From positions 1 through 64,000 of the forward strand of contig SYIK01000013.1 in assembly GCA_005798905.1 (NCBI GenBank): 64,000 bases of DNA, read 5' to 3'. Source of the DNA: Bacteroidota bacterium. GTDB lineage: Bacteria > Bacteroidota > Bacteroidia > Chitinophagales > Chitinophagaceae. Position numbers and translations under genes: made by a program. This document shows positions 17,053 through 26,964 of the stretch, piece after piece (within the stretch, counting starts at the first letter, position 1; each line of letters begins with the position of its first letter). Under the pieces are notes generated by a model, which saw only the letters and a list, made by a program, of their open reading frames with translations, did not search any database and was not told where the DNA came from.

Positions 17053-18480
17053 TTGTCAAACGAAGCAATTTCTGTTTTTGATATTTTTAAAATAGGTATT
17101 GGCCCTTCCAGTTCGCATACATTAGGTCCATGGCGAGCTGCACAACGGTTTATAAATACATTAGAAAATAAAAAATTTCTTTCGAAAACAAAATCAGTAA
17201 AAATATTTTTATACGGATCCTTGGCAAAAACAGGAAAAGGGCATGGCACAGATGTGGCTGTTCAACTTGGATTATGCGGCGCCGATCCGGTATCAGTTGA
17301 GGTTACAAGCGTTAAAACAAAAATTGATGGGATAGCTGCTACGAAAAAAATAGTTTTAAATGGAAAGCACGAAATCAGTTTTGATCCTGCAAAAGAAATT
17401 GAATTTTTAAGTAGCGAAACTTTACCCTTTCATCCCAATGGATTAACATTTGTTGCTGAGATTGAAGGCGAAAATTCAATAGCAGAAACTTTTTATTCAA
17501 TTGGTGGTGGGTTTGTAAAAAAAGAAGGAGAGGAGGAATCCGTTTTACAAACTGTTCAACCTTCATTTCCAATTAATACTTCAAACGATTTATTGCATTG
17601 GTGTATGAAAACCGGATTGTCGGTTTCGGAAGTTGTTTTAGAAAATGAAACTTGTTGGCGTACCGAAAAAGAAACAACTGACGGTGTGTTGCATATTTGG
17701 AAAACGATGAAAGAGTGCATCTACAAAGGATGTCACACTACTGGAATTTTACCCGGCGGATTGGAAGTAAAACGAAGAGCATTTGATTTAAATAAAAAAT
17801 TAATTGGAGAAAATGTTTACTCCGATTATGATTCTTGGGTTGAAACCATTCGAAACGGCGGCAAAGATTTTAATTATATTTTAGATTGGGTAAGCTGTTT
17901 TGCACTTGCAGTAAATGAAGAAAATGCATCGTTTGGAAGAGTTGTAACTGCTCCAACAAATGGTGCGGCAGGAGTAGTACCTGCTGTGTTGCAATATTAT
18001 ATTTGTTTTTGTGATGGAGCTAATGAACAAAAAATTATTCAGTTTTTATTAACGGCATCTGAAATTGGAAGCATCTTTAAAAAAGGTGCCACACTTTCTG
18101 CTGCAATGGGAGGTTGCCAAGCAGAAATTGGTGTTTCCTCTTCTATGGCTGCTGCAGCATTGACGGAATGTATGGGTGGAACTCAACGACAAGTATTAAT
18201 GGCTGCAGAAATTGCAATGGAACATCATTTGGGTTTAACATGCGACCCCATTGGCGGACTTGTGCAAATACCCTGTATCGAACGCAATACGATGGGCTCA
18301 ATTAAAGCAATTACTGCTTCTCAATTAGCACTACAAAGTAGTCCGGATTTTGCAAAAGTTTCATTGGATGCAGTTGTAAAAACAATGTGGGACACTGCCC
18401 GTGATATGGATAATAAATACAAAGAAACTGCCGACGGTGGATTGGCATTAAATGTGCCATTGAGTTTACCGGAGTGTTAG
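17053..18480 (+). CDS. sdaA: L-serine ammonia-lyase, single-chain iron-sulfur type
   Basis: This 475-residue protein converts L-serine to pyruvate and ammonia with a [4Fe-4S] cluster. The beta domain comes first ([21 protein letters not shown], with SSSHT substrate loop). The alpha domain carries [35 protein letters not shown] and [16 protein letters not shown]; cysteines in these segments and in FALAV surroundings supply cluster ligands. The start is TTG at 17053 (TTG-TCA-AAC-GAA), as no ATG fits before the conserved SVFDIF. Confidence 0.94.
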   Translation: MSNEAISVFDIFKIGIGPSSSHTLGPWRAAQRFINTLENKKFLSKTKSVKIFLYGSLAKTGKGHGTDVAVQLGLCGADPVSVEVTSVKTKIDGIAATKKIVLNGKHEISFDPAKEIEFLSSETLPFHPNGLTFVAEIEGENSIAETFYSIGGGFVKKEGEEESVLQTVQPSFPINTSNDLLHWCMKTGLSVSEVVLENETCWRTEKETTDGVLHIWKTMKECIYKGCHTTGILPGGLEVKRRAFDLNKKLIGENVYSDYDSWVETIRNGGKDFNYILDWVSCFALAVNEENASFGRVVTAPTNGAAGVVPAVLQYYICFCDGANEQKIIQFLLTASEIGSIFKKGATLSAAMGGCQAEIGVSSSMAAAALTECMGGTQRQVLMAAEIAMEHHLGLTCDPIGGLVQIPCIERNTMGSIKAITASQLALQSSPDFAKVSLDAVVKTMWDTARDMDNKYKETADGGLALNVPLSLPEC

Positions 18481-18588
18481 TTTTCAATTAAAAGACTAAA
18501 TTGCATATAATCAATTTAAACAAAATAAATTTCCAGTCATTGTTTGAATTTATGTGGAGACTTTAACCTGATCTAAAAACCAACTATT

Positions 18589-20373
18589 ATGCAGAAATAC
18601 TCCGTTAACCAACATTTAATTGAGACAATTTTAGCTTGGGTAAACTCAGGTGAAATAGCAATACCAGAAATTCAAAGACCGTTCGTTTGGGATAGTTCAA
18701 AAGTTCGTGACTTAATGGATAGTTTGTATCAGGGGTATCCAATCGGTTATGTTATCGCTTGGAGAAATCCAAATGTTCGACTTAAAGACGGTAGTTTAAG
18801 CGAAGGGAAAAAAATTCTAATTGACGGACAACAACGTGTAACTGCATTAACAGCGGCTATACTTGGTCAGTATGTAATCAACAAAACATACGAAAGAGTT
18901 AAAATCAAAATTGCATTTCACCCAATCAACGAAAAATTTGAAGTTCAAAATCCCGCAATAATTAAAGATAAAACATGGCTTCACGACATTGGAGAAGTTA
19001 TAAATGGAAGTGTTTTAAAAGTCATTAGAGACTATTTGAAATTAAATCCAGAAGCCGATGAGGGAAAAATTGAGAAAACAATAACAACACTTTTAAATAT
19101 TCCAAAAAAACAAATTGGATTAATTGAACTTGCACCGGATTTAGATATTGAAACTGTAACAGAAATTTTTATTCGTATCAATTCAAAAGGAGTTGTTTTG
19201 AGTCAGGCAGATTTTGCTATGAGTAAAATAGCTGCAAATACAGAATTTGATGGCAATACACTTAGAAAAGCAATTGACTACTTCTGTCATTTGGTAATAT
19301 CCCCTGAATTTTATAACCATATAGTTGATAACGATAAAGAATTTGCAAAAACTGACTTCTTTCAGAAAATGCAATGGCTCAGAAGTGAAAGCGAAGATTT
19401 GTATGATCCTCAATACACAGATTTGATTCGTGTTGCATTCACATCACAATTCAATAGAGGACGATTATCAGATTTGGTAAGTTTACTTTCAGGAAGAAAT
19501 TTTGAAACAAGAACTTTTGAAAATGAAATTGCTGCGAACTCATTCGAAACATTAAAACAAGGCGTTTTAAATTTTATAAACGAAACCAATTATAAAAGGT
19601 TTCTCATGATAATTAAGTCCGCAGGTTTCATTTCTCCTGAAATGCTGCGTTCTCAAAACGTAATAAATTTTGCGTACATCGTCTATCTCAAATTAAAAGA
19701 ATTGGGAGTTAATTCTGTTGCAATTGAAAAATATGTTAGGCGTTGGTTTGTTTACACAATACTCACTGGGCGTTATTCTGGTTCTCCTGAATCAGTTTTT
19801 GATTTTGACATCAAACAAATAGTTCATAAACCATTTGATGAGTATATAAAAGAAAAAGAAGAAGGCGAATTATCTGATGCATTTTGGAATGCTTCATTAC
19901 CTCAGAGTTTAGATACTTCAGTAGCAAGTAGCCCGTTTTTTCATGTTTTCTTAGCATCGCAAGTTAAAGCTAACGACAAAGGATTTTTATCAAAAGATGT
20001 TTTAATCAGCGATTTGATTTCTCTTCGAGGTGATATTCACCATTTGTTTCCAAAAGACTATTTAAAAAAGAATGGTTTGGATAGGAGCAAATACAATCAA
20101 ATTGCCAATTATGTTTATATGCAATCTGAAATAAATATTAAGGTTGGAAACAAACCTCCAAAGGAATATTTTGAAGTAGTTAAAACACAAATTTTAAGCG
20201 GCAATCAGCAAGTAAGTGGACTTTCTAATTTACAACAACTTTTGGAAAACCTAAAGATGAATTGTGTACCAATTGAAATTCAAAAAATGAGTATTGACGA
20301 CTACAACGATTTTTTGATATTAAGACGAAAACTTATGGCGACCAAAATCAAAGAATATTACCACTCCCTTTAA
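18589..20373 (+). CDS. DUF262 GmrSD-like putative nuclease with HNH/DUF1524 C-terminus
   Basis: The N-terminal DUF262 (ParB/sulfiredoxin-like) domain is clear: IAIPEIQRPFVWDSSKVRDLMDSLYQGYPIG, then the DGQQRVTAL nucleotide-binding motif at about 84. The C-terminus (about 480-540) has DIHHLFPKDYL, YNQIANYVYMQSEINIKVGNKPPKEYF, the layout of a DUF1524/HNH nuclease. GmrSD enzymes are type IV restriction systems cutting sugar-modified phage DNA, so antiphage defence is a reasonable inference. It stands alone, between sdaA and minus-strand genes, with an untranslated gap of 108 bp before it. Confidence 0.85.
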   Translation: MQKYSVNQHLIETILAWVNSGEIAIPEIQRPFVWDSSKVRDLMDSLYQGYPIGYVIAWRNPNVRLKDGSLSEGKKILIDGQQRVTALTAAILGQYVINKTYERVKIKIAFHPINEKFEVQNPAIIKDKTWLHDIGEVINGSVLKVIRDYLKLNPEADEGKIEKTITTLLNIPKKQIGLIELAPDLDIETVTEIFIRINSKGVVLSQADFAMSKIAANTEFDGNTLRKAIDYFCHLVISPEFYNHIVDNDKEFAKTDFFQKMQWLRSESEDLYDPQYTDLIRVAFTSQFNRGRLSDLVSLLSGRNFETRTFENEIAANSFETLKQGVLNFINETNYKRFLMIIKSAGFISPEMLRSQNVINFAYIVYLKLKELGVNSVAIEKYVRRWFVYTILTGRYSGSPESVFDFDIKQIVHKPFDEYIKEKEEGELSDAFWNASLPQSLDTSVASSPFFHVFLASQVKANDKGFLSKDVLISDLISLRGDIHHLFPKDYLKKNGLDRSKYNQIANYVYMQSEINIKVGNKPPKEYFEVVKTQILSGNQQVSGLSNLQQLLENLKMNCVPIEIQKMSIDDYNDFLILRRKLMATKIKEYYHSL

Positions 20374-20406
20374 ATAGTGAAGAGTCACCTTCTTTTTAAA
20401 TATTCT

Positions 20407-20694
20407 TTAATCGAAGAAAGTAAACAATACAAAAATTGTGGCAAGTTGAATAAGAAATAAAAAGAAGTACAGCGATTTGAAATTATATTTTTCCTTTATA
20501 AAATGATAAATGGAAATTAGAGGTAAGCAAAATAATAATGCAAGCATTGGTAACCAAAGAATTTCAAACAGTGCACCTACCAACACAATTTTATAAACAT
20601 CTATTAGCTGAGATAAAATCCAAAAAGCTGTAACAAATACACTTAAACAAAAAACGATTTTACTTAAAGTGTTTTTATTTTTCAAAATTGACAT
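20407..20694 (-). CDS. small membrane protein, function unknown
   Basis: The protein is about 95 residues with three hydrophobic helices (IVFCLSVFVTAFWILSQLI, IVLVGALFEILWLPMLALLFCLPLISIYHF, YFFLFLIQLATIFVLFTFF). The start at 20694 (MSILKNK) avoids overlap with mqnE; an ATG at 20718 is possible. I recognise no family. Confidence 0.6.
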   Translation of the reverse strand: MSILKNKNTLSKIVFCLSVFVTAFWILSQLIDVYKIVLVGALFEILWLPMLALLFCLPLISIYHFIKEKYNFKSLYFFLFLIQLATIFVLFTFFD

Positions 20695-20710
20695 TGTTAA
20701 AAATTGGCAA

Positions 20711-21838
20711 TTATGCAACTGAATAATCTTTAACTACATTATATAAGGTATCTCGCTCCACTGGTTTTCTGTTTGCTTGTTTAATTAGCGTAACTAATTG
20801 CTCCGTTGTCATCGAAGGATTTTGTTCTTCGGAACCGGCCATAGAATAAATTTTTGTTGTGTCGTCAATCGTTCCGTCAATATCGTTTACACCAAACGAA
20901 AGTGATAGTTGCGCATTTTGTCGGCCAAGCATTGGCCAATACGCTTTTATGTGTGGAAAGTTATCCAAGTAAATTCTTGCAATTGCAAAAATTTTCATTT
21001 CTTCTATCAATGAAGTTTCTGAAATATGGCTCATATCGTTATCCTTATTTCTAAATTTCAGCGGAATAAATGTGTTGAAACCATTGGTTTTATCTTGTAA
21101 ATTTCTTAGCCGACTCATGTGGTCGATACGATGAAAATTATTTTCGATATGACCAAAAAGCATGGTTGCATTGCTGTGCATATTTAGTTCGTGTGCTGTT
21201 TGATGAATTTCCAACCAACCTTCAGCATCTACTTTATCTGCACATATTTTTTCTCTTATTTCCGGATGAAAAATTTCCGCACCACCGCCTGGAATAGAGT
21301 CCAGTCCCGCTTCTTGTAAAAAATGCATTCCTTCTTTTGTACTCATTTTTGCTTTACGAAACATATAATCCAATTCCACAGCCGTAAATCCTTTGATGTG
21401 TAAATGGGGACGATGTGCTTTTATTTTTTTTAATAGGTTGGTAAAAAAATGCAACGTCAATTTTGGATGAACTCCACCTACAATATGCACTTCGGTAACT
21501 GGTTGGTCGTCATATTTTTTTACGATGTCTAACATTTGCTCTTCCGAAAGTTCCCATCCTTCTTCTTTGTGTGCGTACAAACGACTATAGCTACAAAAGT
21601 TGCAACTAAAAACACATAAGTTGGTTGGTTCGATATGAAAATTTCGGTTGAAATAAACCGTGTCGCCATGCAATTTTTCTTTTACATGATTTGCAAGTAA
21701 ACCTAAAAATGGGAGTGTAGCTTTTTCAAAAAGTAGAAGCGCTTCTTCGTCTGTAATTCGCACTGCATTAAAAACCTTTTCTTTGATTTGTAACAATTCT
21801 TTGGAAATAGAATGAGGATAATCTAACGCAGTATGCAT
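20711..21838 (-). CDS. mqnE: aminofutalosine synthase (radical SAM, menaquinone futalosine pathway)
   Basis: This 375-residue radical SAM enzyme joins 3-[(1-carboxyvinyl)oxy]benzoate and S-adenosylmethionine to make aminodeoxyfutalosine. The [4Fe-4S] site CxxxCxxC is CVFSCNFC at about 72-79. Other family motifs are FNRNFHIEPTNLC, EVHIVGGVHP, DSIPGGGAEIF, TMLFGHIE and FIPLKFRN. Its presence implies the futalosine rather than the classical men route to menaquinone. Downstream is the small membrane gene at 20407-20694. Confidence 0.95.
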   Translation of the reverse strand: MHTALDYPHSISKELLQIKEKVFNAVRITDEEALLLFEKATLPFLGLLANHVKEKLHGDTVYFNRNFHIEPTNLCVFSCNFCSYSRLYAHKEEGWELSEEQMLDIVKKYDDQPVTEVHIVGGVHPKLTLHFFTNLLKKIKAHRPHLHIKGFTAVELDYMFRKAKMSTKEGMHFLQEAGLDSIPGGGAEIFHPEIREKICADKVDAEGWLEIHQTAHELNMHSNATMLFGHIENNFHRIDHMSRLRNLQDKTNGFNTFIPLKFRNKDNDMSHISETSLIEEMKIFAIARIYLDNFPHIKAYWPMLGRQNAQLSLSFGVNDIDGTIDDTTKIYSMAGSEEQNPSMTTEQLVTLIKQANRKPVERDTLYNVVKDYSVA

Positions 21839-21875
21839 AGCTTTCTTTTGAGTTGCAAATTTAATTCAAAAAAAA

Positions 21876-21910
21876 TAACCCCGAAGTGAAATTCGGGGTT
21901 ATAAAAATTA
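21876..21910 (-). terminator. intrinsic terminator of the metalloprotease gene
   Basis: AACCCCGAA and TTCGGGGTT (21878-21900) form a strong stem. On the minus strand it is followed by TTATTTTTTTT, right after the metalloprotease stop at 21922. Confidence 0.9.
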
Positions 21911-21921
21911 TAGATTAATTA

Positions 21922-24900
21922 TTAATACTTAATAATTGGAACTACGATATTTCTATTGCTGTCTTCATAACCAAGATGCACACTGTACATTCCTGGAGCT
22001 CTGTTTGCAAGATCAACAGTAATCAATTTTTCTGCATTTCCTGTAAATTGTTTTGCCCATATTTTTTGTCCTGCAGCATTATAAATAGTTACATAGCGAA
22101 GGTTGCTAGGCATTTGATAATGCCAGATACCAAATGAATTTGTAAATGGACTTGGTAAAATCATGTAACCATCTTTTTTCAATCTTGCAGGTAAAACTTC
22201 CGTACGAACATTTACATCATCCAAATAAAAGTTGTTTTCGAAATTCCCACTGAATCGGAATAATAGTTTAAACAACGGCTCTGTAGCGCCAAGCCATCTA
22301 CCCAAATTCAATGAATCACTTTTCCATTGATTGCTAAGAGGAATAAAATTACTTAATGAAATTTGGAAGTTTGGATCATTAACAGTTTGTAAATCTTCCC
22401 CCCACTTCTTAGAAATAGTTGTAAATGTATTTCCACAATCTTTAGATAACAATACAGTAAGGGTATCCAATCTTACACCTGTTGTACCAGGAAGTGCTTT
22501 CGTTACTGTAGCAAGATTGTAGGTTAAGAAGATAGAGTCAATATTTGAATATTTATAATTTGGCATACCCAAATCATCTCTTCTATCAATAGTATTATTT
22601 GCGAAATCATTGAACCAAGCTGAACCAGGATTCTTTTTACCAACTGTGGCATTGTGTGCCCAAGTCATGTCAGCATCAGGATTTGTAACTGCCCAATTTG
22701 CCGGTGGGAATGTTGTTCCTGTAAATTCTTCGGAAACTGAACCCGGTAAATCATACACTACGTTAACAATTATATTCTTAGTTTTTGAATCGTTTGAAAC
22801 ATCTTCATCCGGTACATTGTTTGGGTCTGATGTATAAACTCTAAGACTGTGATTACCTGTAGTCCCGTATGAGGTAACCGGTAATGTTACTGTTGCTGTT
22901 TGATTTCTTGATAGATTTCCAGTCCATGCAAAAGTGGTCACAGCGCCGGTTCCGTCAACTTGGAAATTAATTTTAACGGAAGTCAATGGAATTTTTCCGA
23001 AGTTTTTAATTGTAACAACAGGAGCTTCGCTATTTACACAAATATTAGTGTAAGGTCTGTCAATGCTTATTACTCCTGCATCATTATTGAAAAATATCTT
23101 TTTATCAAGGTTGATATCATCTAAGAAAAAGTTGTTTCCAAAATTGTTTATGCTGCGGAATTTCAATTGAACATTACCGGAGGCAATAAAGCTGGAAATG
23201 TCAATTGATTTTTGAATCCAATGATCAACTGCGGCAGGGAAATAATTTGATCCGGTTGTTGTAGGAGATCCAGCTGGTCCAACAAATGCAGTATCATTTC
23301 TTACAGAATAAACTGTTTGGAATGTTTGTCCGCAGTCGCGAGAAGCAAGAATTTGGAATGCTTCAAATGGGAATCCTGGATAACCTCTATAAGCTCCCCA
23401 AAGACTTACCCACATTGAATCGGCAGTACCAATTGAATAGTTAGCAGTTTTTAAATCATCCGCTTGTCCACTTCCACTATAGTTAAAATGGTTGATGTAT
23501 GCTTTACCAATTCCACCATGTGCTACTCCTGTTAAATTTCTTGTCCAAGTATAGGCATCAGGAGGTGTTTGTTCTATTAACCATCCTGTAGGAGGGAAAG
23601 TAGTTGTTTCAAATCCTTCTACTAAAGGAAGAGGAGATCCGCCACCTCTTGAACCACTAACTGTTTTGCAGTCATCAGAAGGATCAGTGTCTGCAACTCC
23701 ATTAGGAAGTGAAGTACAAACTTCTATACTGTTAATTCCCATTGAAAGTGCAACTGCATTCAAAACTACGTTAGTTGTAGTCATTGAAGCTAAGTTGCCT
23801 GTCCAAGAATATGTTTGAATAGTTGTTGCATTTCTTTTTACAGTAATAGTTACAGAAGTAAGTGCGTTTAATCCTGCATTGCGTAATGTAACAGTAAGCG
23901 GAATTGTAGGGTCGCAAGTTACATAGTTACTTGTAGGTGTAACTATAGCTGAAATACTTGCATTATTATTTGTAAGTATTGGAGGTGTACATCCATTTGA
24001 GGTTAATAAAGTTGGTCTAAATGTAGCAACAGCTTGATAAGCTCTTGTGTTTTGTCCATTTGTAAACATGGAATAACAAGCATCGTTTGTATAGTCCATG
24101 TAGTTTTGATACATTCTACCAGGAGGAGTTGGAGAGGTACAACCTGTTGCTTGTGCACCAGATGGGCAACCACTTGTTAAATTACTTTGCAATGGAGTGT
24201 CATCTAATGCTGGTGTTGAAGGGAAATCGTTTCCACAAGATGCATCTCCATTAATATGTCTTAACCAAAAAAAGTGACCTGCTTCGTGAACAAGTGTACG
24301 GCCTAAATTATACGGAGCAGCTGTTCCGCCAGGTAAACTTTGACCTAGAACAACAACACCTTGTTGTGAAATATTTCCACCCGGATTTTCAGGAGATCCA
24401 ATTGGAAAACTTGCATAACCCAATAATCCACCTCCTGTAAAATTACCGACCCAAACATTAAAATATTTATTTGGATCCCAAGCATCAGCACCACCAGCAG
24501 CAGTTGATTTAATAGGATCGCTTGCAGAAGGGCCAGATGAAACTGTGCTTGAAGTAACTCTGTTTATCCCGTTTGTTGCTATGTTAGCGGGTGTACGTTG
24601 TGCTAAACAAAATTGAATATCTGAGTGTCCACGTACCGCTTGAAATTGAGGAGCATAGCTAATATTATTACTATCAGCATTTGTTCCTGCAAAATCTCTG
24701 TTTAAAACATTAAGTTGGTTCATAATCATTGCATCAGTTACAGATGCTTGATTAGATAGCACCACATGAAATACAATCGGAATAATCATCGGAGCATTTA
24801 TTCTGTTTGGGTTAACACTTTGTTGTGCTAAAAAACGATTAATTGCTTCTCCCAACATTCTTTCACTTGCATCATATTGTGCTTTGAATTCAGGATATGC

Positions 24901-25050
24901 CAACGTCATGTTGGCTTCCCACTCAGTAGTTCCGCAACGTTGAAAAGAGCTTGTAGTTGAGTTTTGTGTTGGCTTTTGTTGAGCATCAGCTTTGTAAGTG
25001 AGGCTAAAAATAAGAGACAACGTAATTGCTAGAAATGTAAATTTTTTCAA
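21922..25050 (-). CDS. secreted M43-type zinc metalloprotease with T9SS sorting domain
   Basis: The 1042 residues start with a signal peptide (MKKFTFLAITLSLIFSLTYKADAQ). The catalytic domain has the zinc motif HEAGHFFWLRH (HExxHxxxxxH, near 255) and a Met-turn-like NYMDYTNDACYSMF, typical of pappalysin/cytophagalysin M43 peptidases. Two beta-sandwich modules resembling 'choice-of-anchor J' and two CARDB-like repeats (VTPTSNYVTCDP..., IDRPYTNICVNSE...) follow. The end (about 965-1042: PSPFTNSFGIWHYQMPSNLRYVTIYNAAGQKIW...APGMYSVHLGY) is a T9SS type A sorting domain. It probably acts outside the cell on protein substrates. Confidence 0.92.
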   Translation of the reverse strand: MKKFTFLAITLSLIFSLTYKADAQQKPTQNSTTSSFQRCGTTEWEANMTLAYPEFKAQYDASERMLGEAINRFLAQQSVNPNRINAPMIIPIVFHVVLSNQASVTDAMIMNQLNVLNRDFAGTNADSNNISYAPQFQAVRGHSDIQFCLAQRTPANIATNGINRVTSSTVSSGPSASDPIKSTAAGGADAWDPNKYFNVWVGNFTGGGLLGYASFPIGSPENPGGNISQQGVVVLGQSLPGGTAAPYNLGRTLVHEAGHFFWLRHINGDASCGNDFPSTPALDDTPLQSNLTSGCPSGAQATGCTSPTPPGRMYQNYMDYTNDACYSMFTNGQNTRAYQAVATFRPTLLTSNGCTPPILTNNNASISAIVTPTSNYVTCDPTIPLTVTLRNAGLNALTSVTITVKRNATTIQTYSWTGNLASMTTTNVVLNAVALSMGINSIEVCTSLPNGVADTDPSDDCKTVSGSRGGGSPLPLVEGFETTTFPPTGWLIEQTPPDAYTWTRNLTGVAHGGIGKAYINHFNYSGSGQADDLKTANYSIGTADSMWVSLWGAYRGYPGFPFEAFQILASRDCGQTFQTVYSVRNDTAFVGPAGSPTTTGSNYFPAAVDHWIQKSIDISSFIASGNVQLKFRSINNFGNNFFLDDINLDKKIFFNNDAGVISIDRPYTNICVNSEAPVVTIKNFGKIPLTSVKINFQVDGTGAVTTFAWTGNLSRNQTATVTLPVTSYGTTGNHSLRVYTSDPNNVPDEDVSNDSKTKNIIVNVVYDLPGSVSEEFTGTTFPPANWAVTNPDADMTWAHNATVGKKNPGSAWFNDFANNTIDRRDDLGMPNYKYSNIDSIFLTYNLATVTKALPGTTGVRLDTLTVLLSKDCGNTFTTISKKWGEDLQTVNDPNFQISLSNFIPLSNQWKSDSLNLGRWLGATEPLFKLLFRFSGNFENNFYLDDVNVRTEVLPARLKKDGYMILPSPFTNSFGIWHYQMPSNLRYVTIYNAAGQKIWAKQFTGNAEKLITVDLANRAPGMYSVHLGYEDSNRNIVVPIIKY

Positions 25051-25229
25051 AGCAGTATTTTTTTTGGATTAAGAATTAAGTTTTAGTTCTAAATTTCTAG
25101 CTACAAGTTTACAAAACAATATGTAAATAGAAAAAAAAAGTTTTAAAATTTGAATATTAACCGCGTTTTGCAGGAAGTTTAAAATACTTATCTTCCCTTT
25201 TTTATTATTTAAACTTAAATAAAAGTTAG

Positions 25230-26471
25230 ATGAACATTAAATTACGACTTACTATTCAAAGCTTCTTACAGTTTTTTATTTGGGGTTCTTGGTTGATTAC
25301 GATTGGTGCATATTGGTTTCAAAATAAACAATGGGGCGGAGCGGAGTTTGGTGCTATTTTTTCTACAATGGGAATTTCGGCCATTTTTATGCCAACTATT
25401 ACTGGCGTAATTGCAGATAGATGGGTGAATGCAGAAAAACTTTTAGGAATTTGCCATCTAATTGGTGGTGCAATTTTGTGCTACATTCCTACAGTAAGCG
25501 ATCCTTCTACTTTTTTTTGGGTACTATTATTTTATATGCTTTTTTATATGCCCACACTTTCACTTACAAATACTGTTTCCTATACTATTTTAGTTAAAGA
25601 TGGTAAAAGCATTGTAAAAGATTTTCCACCAATTCGTATTTGGGGAACAATTGGGTTTATTGCAGCCATGTGGGTTGTAAGTCTTTTGCAGATTGAAAAA
25701 TCTGCATTACAATTTTATGTTGCAGCAACTGCTTCTTTTATTGTTGGATTGTATGCGTTTTCATTGCCTGCATGTCCGCCAAGTAGAAATACGATTAAAA
25801 ATAATTCATGGGTTGACTCATTAGGGTTACAAGCTTTTTCGCTTTTCAAAAATTCTAAAATGGCTTTATTTTTTATTTTCACATTGCTTTTGGGAGCTGC
25901 ACAACAATTGACGAATGCTTACGGAGATACTTACCTGCACGACTTTGCAAAAGTGGATGAATTTAAAGATACGATTGCTGTAAAGTTTCCTGCAATAATT
26001 TTATCTATTTCACAAATTTCAGAAACAGTTTTCATTTTAGCGATTCCATTTTTTCTAAAAAGATTTGGGATTAAGCAAGTGATGCTGTTTAGCATAATTG
26101 CATGGGTGTTGCGTTTTGGCTTGTTTGCTTACGGAGATCCTGCTGCTGGATTGTGGATGATAATCTTATCTTGTATTGTTTACGGAGTTGCTTTTGATTT
26201 TTTTAATATTTCCGGTTCATTATTTGTCGACTCACAAGTGAAGCCAGAAATTAGAGCAAGTGCTCAAGGAATTTTTATGATGATGACAAATGGTTTTGGA
26301 GCTTGGCTTGGCAGTAAAATAAGTGGGATGGTTATTGCGAACTATTTTACGAATGCCGACAATGGTTTGGATTGGTTCGGAATCTGGGTTTCATTTTCTT
26401 TCTATGCAGTAGTAGTAGCGGTTTTGTTTGCATTATTTTTTAAGCATAAACATACTCCAGGCGATTTATAA
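25230..26471 (+). CDS. nucleoside:H+ symporter (MFS, NupG/XapB-like)
   Basis: This 413-residue protein with 12 membrane segments resembles the nucleoside/H+ symporter family of the major facilitator superfamily: QSFLQFFIWGSWLITIGAYW at the start, RIWGTIGFIAAMWVV, and ISGSLFVDSQVKPEIRASAQGIFMMMTNGFGAWLGS. It would import nucleosides across the inner membrane. It is transcribed alone and closed by a strong terminator shared with convergent trxA. Confidence 0.88.
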   Translation: MNIKLRLTIQSFLQFFIWGSWLITIGAYWFQNKQWGGAEFGAIFSTMGISAIFMPTITGVIADRWVNAEKLLGICHLIGGAILCYIPTVSDPSTFFWVLLFYMLFYMPTLSLTNTVSYTILVKDGKSIVKDFPPIRIWGTIGFIAAMWVVSLLQIEKSALQFYVAATASFIVGLYAFSLPACPPSRNTIKNNSWVDSLGLQAFSLFKNSKMALFFIFTLLLGAAQQLTNAYGDTYLHDFAKVDEFKDTIAVKFPAIILSISQISETVFILAIPFFLKRFGIKQVMLFSIIAWVLRFGLFAYGDPAAGLWMIILSCIVYGVAFDFFNISGSLFVDSQVKPEIRASAQGIFMMMTNGFGAWLGSKISGMVIANYFTNADNGLDWFGIWVSFSFYAVVVAVLFALFFKHKHTPGDL

Positions 26472-26496
26472 ATCTAAGTAAGTATGTTGCAAAAAA

Positions 26497-26529
26497 GAAA
26501 ACCCCATTAGCAACGCTAATGGGGTTTTT
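26497..26529. terminator. bidirectional intrinsic terminator
   Basis: ACCCCATTAGC (26501-26511) pairs with GCTAATGGGGT (26515-26525) around an AAC loop, flanked by A-run and T-run. It lies between the convergent nucleoside transporter and trxA and should stop both transcripts. Confidence 0.93.
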
Positions 26530-26545
26530 CGTGTAGCCTAATTTT

Positions 26546-26863
26546 TTATTTATGTAAATCAATTTTTTTAACAAAAGTTCCTTTGGGGTGTGCACCTACT
26601 AGTTTATCTACTATTTCTCCATTTTTAAAAAACAAAATAGCGGGGATGGAAGTGATGCCATAATTCATACTTATAGATGGGTTGTTATCAACATTTACTT
26701 TTCCTATATTCACTTGGCCTGCATATTCTGTTGCTAATTCTTCAATAACTGGCCCTATTGCACGGCAAGGTCCACACCATTCTGCCCAAAAGTCAACTAC
26801 TGATAAATTATTGGAAGACAAAACTTCTGTTTGAAAATTTGCGTCTGTAAATTCTTTTGCCAT
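26546..26863 (-). CDS. trxA: thioredoxin
   Basis: This 105-residue cytosolic thioredoxin has the active site WAEWCGPCRAIGP (Cys-Gly-Pro-Cys) at about 28-36, the cis-Pro loop ITSIPAILFFKNG and no signal peptide. It is a general protein disulfide reductant. It follows dnaE on the same strand after 101 bp. Confidence 0.97.
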   Translation of the reverse strand: MAKEFTDANFQTEVLSSNNLSVVDFWAEWCGPCRAIGPVIEELATEYAGQVNIGKVNVDNNPSISMNYGITSIPAILFFKNGEIVDKLVGAHPKGTFVKKIDLHK

Positions 26864-26964
26864 TATTTGCTTGGTTTTAATTTTAGAGGTTGCGAAAGTA
26901 CAATAATTCGTTTGTGTTTATGCAGTTATTTTATATTCTGAATAAATAGTGCATATATGTTTTT

